From Selaginella moellendorffii (taxonomy: Eukaryota; Streptophyta; Lycopodiopsida; Selaginellales; Selaginellaceae), in contig NW_003314303.1 in the NCBI RefSeq assembly GCF_000143415.4, positions 903,285 to 967,284 of the forward strand: a stretch of 64,000 nucleotides of DNA, written 5' to 3'. The position numbers and the translations under genes are program-made. Shown here piece after piece: positions 56,895 through 64,000 of this stretch (position 1 is its first letter; each line of letters begins with the position of its first letter). The notes below the pieces were generated by a model, which was given only the letters and a program-made list of their open reading frames with translations, was not told the DNA's origin and did not search any database.

Positions 56895-57839
56895 TTATAA
56901 ATATTTCTTTATCCACTCATGTTCGAGGACCTTTTCCAAAGTAAGCCTCCTTCCGGGATCCAATTCCGTCATGCCTTGGATAAGCTGCCTTGCAGAAAGG
57001 GATGGAATGCTATCCCAATCCATAGAATTGTGATGGAGATTCCTTAAACTTCGATCTCTCTTGCGTGCATTCTTAAATACCACCTCCACATCCATATTTG
57101 GGAACGGACAAGCTGCCGTGAGGCAAGTGTAAAGCAGCATCCCTAAGCCCCACACATCGCTGGCTGTGATATAGCGCCCATCGAGCATCGCTTCGGGGGA
57201 CATATAATCCCACGTCCCAGCCCCACGCTCGTTCCACGGATCATCCATCCAGCAAGCCATCCCAAAGTCGGACACCTTTGGGACATAGAACTTCCCAGGC
57301 CGCGGGTACTTCAGCAAAACATTCGCGGGCTTCAGGTCGCAGTGGATGATCTCGTTGTCATGAACCCTCTTTAGCGTCTTGGCGAGAGCTATGACGATCT
57401 TTGCAGATTCTTCCTCATCAAGCTGCCCCTTGTACTTGATCCGGTCCTGAAGGCTGCAATTGCACAGCTCAAGAACAAGGTGGTACACCTCCCCGTACTG
57501 ATTGGGCTCTTCTCGTATGATGTGCTCGAAGTGGACGAGCCCCTGTTCACCCAAACCCTTGAGTGACACCTCTAGCATAGCCATCACTCGAGCTTCAAAC
57601 AGCCCATCGGGCCCATGAACTGTCTTGATCGCAAAAACCTTTCCATCACTCCTTCGGAATGCCTTGTACACCGTTGCTTGCCCTCCACCCCCAATCGACT
57701 TCTCTAGTCTATATTTCTCTACCAGCGCTGGGTATTCGTCACAGAGATTTTCATCCAGGACCGTGTGGTACTCCATCCCTTGCCTAGGTTTCTTGGGCAC
57801 ATAGTTCTCCAAGCTGTGCTCGCGCTCGCGCTTAACCAT
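56895..57839 (-). CDS. Ser/Thr protein kinase, unit C copy (314 aa)
   Basis: Complete non-RD kinase domain as in the other units: [41 protein letters not shown]. The N-terminus is MVKREREHSLENYVPKKPRQ. It differs from the unit A copy by scattered conservative changes (for example Cys-Met-Asp at CWMDD versus CWMED). All catalytic positions are retained in three copies while the PPR and peptidase neighbours decayed, which suggests selection on the kinase. Confidence 0.9.
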   Translation of the reverse strand: MVKREREHSLENYVPKKPRQGMEYHTVLDENLCDEYPALVEKYRLEKSIGGGGQATVYKAFRRSDGKVFAIKTVHGPDGLFEARVMAMLEVSLKGLGEQGLVHFEHIIREEPNQYGEVYHLVLELCNCSLQDRIKYKGQLDEEESAKIVIALAKTLKRVHDNEIIHCDLKPANVLLKYPRPGKFYVPKVSDFGMACWMDDPWNERGAGTWDYMSPEAMLDGRYITASDVWGLGMLLYTCLTAACPFPNMDVEVVFKNARKRDRSLRNLHHNSMDWDSIPSLSARQLIQGMTELDPGRRLTLEKVLEHEWIKKYL

Positions 57840-57907
57840 CTCGAAAGAGCTCTAGGGCTTGTTTGTAAAGGCAGAATTTTAGTTTATGCATCTTTTATTT
57901 TAAAGGT

Positions 57908-58923
57908 ATCATGTTCAAGTGAACATTTCCTGGAATGCCAAGTGTGGAAGCATGAGAGACTCTCGGCGACGGGATTGAGAACCACGACGTTGTCTCCTGG
58001 ACGGTATTGGTTCTGGGATACGCTCAAAACCGGCAGGAAGATTTGGCTCTGGAGCTCTTCTCGCAGATGGAAGCTGCTATGATCAATCCAGATTGCTCGA
58101 GTTTTCTCGCGGCTATCAAAACTTGCTCTAGTCTGGCTGCGCGAGAGGAGATTGATGCGTCGTTGGCTGTGAAGAGCAAGAGCTTGGAACGAGGTTTGGC
58201 GATTCACTCTCACGCATCAAACTCTTGCGGCTTCAAGTTGGAGGCGAGGAGACATCCACTTGGCAAACACGATGGTGGACTTGTATGGCAAGTGTGAAAG
58301 TCTAGAAGATGCTCGCAGGGTGTTTGATTCGATGGAGCAGCACGACATCGTTTCCTGGACATCGATCATCACAGGCTATGCTCACGAGAGCCAAGATGGA
58401 GACGAAGCTTTCCTTCTCTTCTCTTCCATGCAAGAACAAGGATTTAAACCCGATCGTTTAGCTTGTCTCGCCGCTATCAAGGCTTGTAGCGTAATCACCG
58501 AGAAGAAAATGGGATTTAGACGTAGAATCTCTCGAGAAAGCAATGAAAATCCACTCGTGGATCTCGCAGCTTGGCCTGGAGAGAGATCCAGCAGTCTGGT
58601 TGATATGTATGCCAAGTGTGGAAGCTTGATCATGGACGCTCGCAGGGTATTTGATAAAATCTTAGATCGCGACATAGTCTCGTGGACGTGGAACTCTTTC
58701 CTGTTTGGATGTGTTTGTTTACATTGGCGAAGACGAGCTTGCGTTGGAATGCTATGCAGCCCTGGAAGTTGCTCCAAACTCTCAAACCTTTCTTGCGTTG
58801 TCGCAAGTTTGCAGGAACCTGGGAGATTTGAAGCTCGGGAAGCTCTTCCACGGACAGATTCTCCGGCAGGGACTGGAAGGGAGTTCTGTGGGGATTTCCC
58901 TGCTTGTGTTGCGGACCACATAG
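57908..58923 (+). pseudogene. Short PPR gene, unit C copy (shared frameshift)
   Basis: As in units A and B, including the frame change between RRHPLGKHDGG and LANTMVDLYGKC. It also has insertions near 58685 (TWNSFLF) and 58718 that move the downstream part (FVYIGEDELALECYAALEVA) to another frame. Confidence 0.87.
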
Positions 58924-59213
58924 AAATCGCTTCAAAGGTCCTGCTTCCTGATGTCAATCTTTCCATCACTTTCTTTTCTCCAGGTCCGAATCACAGCGAA
59001 AAGTGGAGCTACCTGTGATACAATGGCAGCAATCGATGGTGGCTTTGCGAAACCTTTGTGTGAGAGCTTGGCGAGAGCTTGTTGACAACACCAAGCTTGC
59101 TCTCGAGCTCGGTAACTGTGTAAACTCGCTGGTAGCCGCAAAACCAAGGCTCTCAAGACTCCAACAGGGATCACCCCTTCAAAGATTGTTTGGCGCGACT
59201 CCTCAAATATACA

Positions 59214-59480
59214 TCAAAGGTTTTTCTCAAGTGCATCTTTTCCTACTCGCATGCTCCGAAATGCTTGGAACGCAGCGATGGCATCTCCTCGAGCGCCATG
59301 TCCTGCAATCAAAGTATTCCATGCCACAGTGTTGGGAGACGCAATGGAGCTCTCAAACACAAGCTCGGCGACCTCGACGCTCCCGCATTTACAGTAGAAG
59401 TCTTCACCTAGTCTGCAGTGAAGGAAAAAGAGAAAGATCTCATACTTATGTGCAAGATCCAGCAATTCCAACTTGTCCAC
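59214..59480 (-). pseudogene. Antisense PPR fragment, unit C
   Basis: DFYCKCGSVEVAELVFESS and NTVAWNTLIAGHGARGD, preceded by a different, probably non-coding start (MDKLELLDLAHKYE) because a small deletion near 59402 fused frames. Confidence 0.7.
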
Positions 59481-59892
59481 AAATCATACAGTTGCATCCT
59501 ATCACAACATTATGTCCAATCTACATGCAAAGAAGCCAAGAGTAAGTAGTGCTTAATAAAAGAAAAAATTTCTCAAACGTGAACCAAGTCGTCAAGCTTC
59601 ACCTTATCCCAGATGACTGTATTACACCAGCTGATAATTAGTCCAGGGCAAATGAGACTTCAGAAGAAGAACGAGCCACTTTTGTTACCTCTTAGGGTTG
59701 AGGATGAATTGGAATGTTTATCAGCAATTCCTAAGAAAAAAAACATTGTTTGTCGTTGCATTGCTTTTATTATTTATAATAAATCAGTGCTCCAAAAATT
59801 TGGTATTTTAACCCCACATTTTTATTTTCCCCACTTTTCCTAAACAATATATTGTTTCAGAATGTTTATAAATTCTAAATATGTTATAGTTT
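59481..59892. other. Intergenic stretch, unit C, left of the MITE
   Basis: Matches 25690-26170 of unit A. No gene is seen. Confidence 0.55.
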
Positions 59893-60205
59893 TTGGTTTG
59901 CTTAAGCAAACATATAGATGGTAGTGAATATACCTAGAATATGCTTGGATATTCTAGGATATTCTACCATCTAACGGTTGGTATTCATTTAGATTAATTT
60001 GGTATTTATAATTTATAAACATGTTTATAATTTATAAACTTTCCAAAACCCTTCCTAGTATATTCTTTTTTATTCTATCATCTAATGATTGATATGCAAT
60101 AAGATTAATCTTGTGCTTATAAATTACAAACATGTTTATAATTATAAACTTTATTTGATCAATTAGATTAATAAGTAATAATAAAACTACCATTAAGCAA
60201 ACCAA
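59893..60205. mobile_element. AT-rich MITE-like element, unit C
   Basis: Perfect 13-bp inverted termini TTGGTTTGCTTAA/TTAAGCAAACCAA. The interior has two diverged direct copies of a roughly 110-bp module beginning ATTCTACCATCTAA / ATTCTATCATCTAA. Unit A is the empty site: TTATAGTTCGTTAGATTGAC at about 26161-26180. By comparison the inserted sequence extends about 30 bp past the right terminus, to near 60238, so the true end may lie there. Confidence 0.78.
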
Positions 60206-60780
60206 GCGTTGCTACATGCAATGCGTAGCAATTTATTAGATTGACTGTTTGCTCAAAAGTAATTTAACATTCTTTCTATTTTTAATTTTATCCTTACTCT
60301 CCTGTTCTTTCCATTCATTGTTACGATCAAAACTCTTGATCATAGTTTCACATCTACGTGTACAAAAAAAGCTGGACACTAGTTATGCTAGTTGCGATCA
60401 AATGCTTGGTCGTCGACTTAAGGCAGGAGACCAAGCAGCTCAAGGCACAGTTGAGTTAGTTCCTTTCATTTCTTTAGATGTACAGTATTTCTAGAGGATG
60501 CTTGGAGCATCTTCATGGAGATAGAGCAGCTGAACAAAGTTGCATCATATCTAGAGTTGCAGGTAACTTTCAACTAATGCTCTGGTTAAATGCTATTCTA
60601 GGACGAGCTATATGGAAATGGCCTTAATTCCGGTTGCGTTGGACCGTTTGCCTTGAGGACCTCATTTCAGCTGAATTCGTTAGGGTTTGGTTGCGGGTTT
60701 ATCATTTGGGAATGGCGGGATCATGAATGTGCTGAGGTAAAAGTAGATTTGGAAGCGTGAGATTTCTCTCTGGATCCAGG
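60206..60780. other. Intergenic stretch, unit C, right of the MITE
   Basis: Equivalent to 26180-26690 of unit A. The frame at 60249-60494 corresponds to 26184-26420. No gene is recognised. Confidence 0.5.
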
Positions 60781-61312
60781 AATTTTGAGAGTCAGGCCAA
60801 AATGGAGAAGATTTGGTGTCTCGGCTGCATTTTCTTGTGCCGGCATCTCATTCCACGCGATGTTGCATCACAGCGATGTGCTATTGACGACTGATGTGCA
60901 TTGGTACACACAGACTCTGGATCACTATGCGACTCAAGTGAGAAGTTTTCTTTCTTTTTCCTTCAAGAGATTGGATTTTTACGTGCTCGATCTTTGCAGG
61001 ACGATGGAACTTTTGCTCACCGTTACTATGAGTTTACTGACTACTTCGATGCTCAAGATGTGTGGTGAGGGACCGTGTGTAGGGATCCAAAACGATTATA
61101 GCGGTAAGAAAAGCATTTTTCTCGACTGAATTGGATCACTTTTCTTACCTGCGGTGTCAAGGTGCTAGCAAAAAGATTAGGAGCTGCAATTGTTTCTCTG
61201 GAACACCAATACTATGGACAAAGCTCACCATTCAAATCTCATGCGACAGAGAACTTGATTTTCCAAGTAGGCTCTTTTCGATCTTGCAGCGTTTTGTGAA
61301 TATTACCAGGTG
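60781..61312 (+). pseudogene. Peptidase S28 remnant, unit C (N-terminal part only)
   Basis: HWYTQTLDHYATQ, a short intron, FAHRYYEFTDYFDAQDVW and a stop, then LGAAIVSLEHQYYGQSSPF-like and FDLAAF-like pieces ending near a GT donor at 61311. The C-terminal exons seen in unit A are absent. The gypsy remnant follows. Confidence 0.8.
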
Positions 61313-61479
61313 AGCAACTATTTTATAGTTTCATGGCTTGAATAGATTTGGAGGAAATCAATAAAAGAGTTGGCTATAAAAAGGAGGGACATAAATGCGA
61401 GCACCAATACTTATGATCAAAAGGACTTGAAAGAAAACTTGGCTGCAGGAAATCTTTCGAGTAAGTCTACTGTTGAGAT

Positions 61480-62606
61480 TGCTTTCTAACGATTGTATCA
61501 TTTTCGTCAAGAAGCATTTAAGTTAGTGATGCAATTTAACGTTTGTTTTTTACTTCATGCTGAGCTAAATATGTCAAAGAGGATCAAGTTGGGAATGTTA
61601 TGGCTAGCACTTCATGAAAATCTTGTAAAACTTGTGTATACACTTGCTTTAGCCACCTTTGATAATATTTTTCATTTGGTACAATGTTATGAAACATTGC
61701 CTTTTTTATTTTTCGTTACACGTCTTTTAGCTCCACTTCCTATTAGAGATGATTATGTTCCAATGGAGGTGGATGTTGTTGCTGTCGAAATTCAATGACA
61801 AAGACGAGGATGTAGTTATAGCTGTGATGTTTATTGTTGGGCATATGATGAAATTAATTACACTTATCAATGTTGTCAACATTTTCCAAATTGATGACCT
61901 CTATTTTTTGGGTGGAGATCTTGGTATCAACAATATCTTATTAGTGTTGTTGTAATAGAAGATTTAGACACTAAGATGCTTCTGGGAAATGAGGAGTCAC
62001 ACAAATAGTGAAGGATCTTTGCATGAATAAATTAGTGACCTTTCCATCATTTTTTTAGGAGGGCACAAGTTTATTTAATGCTTATTTTCTAAATTTGTTT
62101 TTATAAAAAGAAATATTTTATTATTCTCTTTGTGTTGGTTAATATATGCTTGAGTTTATCCTCTATTGCTTAGTTTATTGCCACACATTGCCATCTATAT
62201 TTGCGTCATGTGGCAAAACTAATTTTCATTTTTTATGGCAATGGATATACATATGCATATGTATGGGATTAGGTGGATCTAATTGTACATATGAGTGATT
62301 TAAACCTTAAGTTATAGTTGTTGCAAGTGGTGCCAAGTCAAATTTTTGACTTCATCCTTGGTATGGATTGGTTATGATGCAATTATGCCAAATGTGACTT
62401 TAAAACTTTTCCCCCTTATCTTATATTTTTTTATATGTTTTTTAGTCCTTTTACTTATGTTATTTTTCATTTCTCTACTTCTATCTTTACTTCCATCACT
62501 TTTGTCTCTTTATTACTTTCTCCTATCTTTTTGTTTTGTTCATTTATTCCCTTTTTTGATCCTTTTGACGATCTTTGTGTTGCAATGATTGACTTATGAA
62601 AGAGTT
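61480..62606 (+). pseudogene. Ty3/gypsy gag-protease remnant, unit C
   Basis: Gag segment (ATFDNIFHLVQCYETLPF, PMEVDVVAVEIQ, then a shifted zinc-knuckle region near 61810-61860). After AT-rich sequence comes FDFILGMDWL at about 62344-62373, the motif that ends Ty3/gypsy proteases. Units A and B share the gag part but switch to the second PPR gene instead of continuing. Interrupted at 62607 by an LTR. Confidence 0.75.
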
Positions 62607-63649
62607 GTGAGACACAAATCCCTAAGCCCCAAAGTGGAGCCAAAAGGGTGCCACGTGGTAGTGGCCGAAGCGGAAGCCAAACGAGCATAACATGTTTGGA
62701 TTAAAAGTTCCAACTTGAGGAGTCCGAGATGGACCTGAGACGGAGTCTGAGATGGATCCGAGATGGAGTCCGAGATGGACCCGAGATGGAGTCTAAGATG
62801 GACTTGAGATGGAGTCCAAGATGGACCTGAGATGGAGTCTGAGATGGACCTGAGATGGAGTCTGAGATGGAGTCTAAGATGGAGTCCGAGATGGACCCAA
62901 GATGGAGTTCGAGATGGACCCGAAATGGAGTCCGAGATGGACCGAGATGGAGTCCGAGATGGAGTCCAAGATGGACCCGAGATAAAGTTTGAGATGGACC
63001 CGAGATGGAGTCTGAGATGGAGTTTGAGATGGAGTTCGAGATGGACCCGAAATGGAGTCCGAAATGGAGTCCGAGATGGAGTCCAAGATGGACCTGAGAT
63101 GGAATCTGAGATGGAGTCTGAGAAGGACCAGAGATGGAGTCCGAAGTCGAGACCGAGACCGAGACCGGGACCGAGAGTGAGACCGAGGCTGAGGCCGAGA
63201 CCGAGCCCAAGCCCAAGTCTGAGTCCAAGTTTGAGTCCAAGTCCGAGTCTAAGTTCAAGTCTGAGAGGGTGAAAGCTCAAAGTGTTCGTCTCCCAGACCC
63301 TGGGGGGTTTGGTGAGCTCCAAAAGTATAGTAGGGGGAGGACTCTAGTTGAGTCAGTTTGGCTAGGAAAGGCCAGTTTGGCCCAGGAAAGCTGTATCCAG
63401 GTGTTGGGTGATGGGATAACCACTGGGAGGTCTAAGGCCAGAGTGAATATGAACTGTCAACCAGGGTAGCTTGGTGAAGTGTTCAAGAGCTGGCTTTAGT
63501 TCCCTCGGGAGATCGAATGGTTGATGCTCCTAGTCCAAGTGTGGGTGGCACTACCTACTTGGATACCTGGCATGGCTTAATGAAACTTCACTTTAAGCCC
63601 ATGGCTAGAGCACCCAAAGGCAAAAAGCAGGGAGAGTACCCACAAGGCT
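62607..63649 (+). mobile_element. Hairpin-family LTR, diverged copy, interrupted
   Basis: Starts TGTGAGACACAAATCCCTAAG after AGAGT (62602-62606). It lacks part of the head: it jumps from the AAAAGTTCCAACTTG position at about 62712 straight into the satellite (62720-63264). Then comes the familiar block (AGAGGGTGAAAGC, AGTATAGTAGGGGGAGGAC, CTACCTACTTGGATACC) up to GAGAGTACCCACAAGGCTT. More diverged than the copies at the left end, so older or of another subfamily. Homology stops at 63649-63651. Confidence 0.88.
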
Positions 63650-63666
63650 TGTGAAGCTCTTGGATT

Positions 63667-63724
63667 TGGACTTCCCGGGAGGTCACCCAACCCAGTATTA
63701 TTCAAACCCAAGGATGCTTAACCC
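63667..63724 (-). ncRNA. 5S rRNA-derived segment (not a functional gene)
   Basis: On the minus strand it reads GTTAAGC..CTTGGG....ATAATACTGGG.TGGGTGACC..CCGGGAAGTC in pieces, like the second half of plant 5S rRNA including the C-box side. The first half and terminator are missing. It matches the class of 5S-derived stretches known from some plant LTRs, such as Cassandra elements, although here it is antisense to the inferred LTR. Confidence 0.7.
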
Positions 63725-63790
63725 CAAATATCCCAAGACCCTTAACCGATTGGAAAAGGGGGTACACTCTTGTTCATGGGCTCTTTCCCT

Positions 63791-63800
63791 CTATATTTAA
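63791..63800 (+). promoter_or_regulatory. Candidate TATA box of the 5S-bearing LTR
   Basis: CTATATTTAA, about 140 bp after the inferred LTR start, followed by a C/T-rich stretch. It fits a pol II LTR promoter. Confidence 0.55.
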
Positions 63801-64000
63801 ACCCTATGGACCATCTCTCGAGTCGTTCTCTTTGGTTGCTTACAATCCACCACGCTTCCCTGCAAGTTCACGCCCTCGTGAACAGAAGCTGAGAGCCGCA
63901 GCTCTCCCGAGAGAGCCGCTCTCTTGACACCCTACCCCTCGGGTCGAGCCCAACGGGAGCAAATTGGACCAGCCAGATGTCAATCAACATGTGATGTGAT

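Larger units (their letters stand above)
63650..64000 (+). mobile_element. Second LTR-like element with antisense 5S rRNA segment (runs off window)
   Basis: Begins TGTGAAGCTC exactly where the host LTR sequence ends. 63667-63724 is related to the reverse complement of the 3' half of plant 5S rRNA: GACTTCCC, GGAGGTCACCCA, CCCAG, TATTATTC, CCCAAG, TGCTTAAC in order. A TATA box follows at 63791-63800, then GTTCACG/CGTGAAC and GAGAGC-rich inverted repeats. The right end is not in the window, so its class is uncertain. Confidence 0.65.

Overview
The window looks like nuclear DNA of a lycophyte, most likely a Selaginella (S. moellendorffii-like). The reasons are dense, mostly intron-free PPR genes of the plant PLS class, very short introns (about 55 to 83 bp, with one of 262 bp) in the genes that are spliced, plant-only families (a nodulin-related protein 1-like gene and a pKIWI502-like chloroplast flavin reductase), and Ty3/gypsy remnants. 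The species is an inference; no search could be run. There are no rRNA genes, intact tRNA genes or CRISPR arrays.

Positions 1-18660 are a nest of retroelements. A degenerate Ty3/gypsy pol (15370-16082 and 17678-18660) was hit by an outer LTR element (ending at 15369) and by a reversed solo LTR of the same family (16083-17677, TSD GCTCA). A young full-length copy (964-8940, TSD CTCGC) lies inside the 5' LTR of the outer element. These elements have 1.6-2.0 kb LTRs carrying a 12-bp GAGTCCGAGATG satellite, a primer-binding site like that for initiator tRNA-Met, and a 4.1-kb internal domain without a gag-pol frame. They are non-autonomous, LARD-like elements. Their unique sequence is an almost continuous chain of short perfect hairpins, and two copies differ by pair-preserving changes in some stems. 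This is the most unusual feature of the window.

Positions 19025-62600 hold three tandem copies (A about 19.0-33.1 kb, B 33.1-51.9 kb, C 51.9-62.6 kb) of one gene block. The order is long PPR gene (+), spacer, Ser/Thr kinase (-), short PPR pseudogene (+), PPR fragment (-), peptidase S28 remnant (+), gypsy gag remnant, second PPR gene (+), nodulin-related gene (-), pKIWI502-like reductase (-). Unit C ends in the gypsy gag-pro remnant. Only some copies of each gene survive: all three kinases are open; the long PPR gene is open only in C; the NRP1-like and reductase genes are intact only at the end of unit B; the second PPR gene is open in A. Unit B also holds a 4.4-kb insert with an ARP5 pseudogene. 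AT-rich MITE-like elements and a LARD fragment differ between units and help order events.

Positions 62607-64000 are another LTR of the hairpin family, interrupted at about 63650 by a second LTR-like element that contains an antisense 5S rRNA-derived segment and a TATA box and runs off the window.
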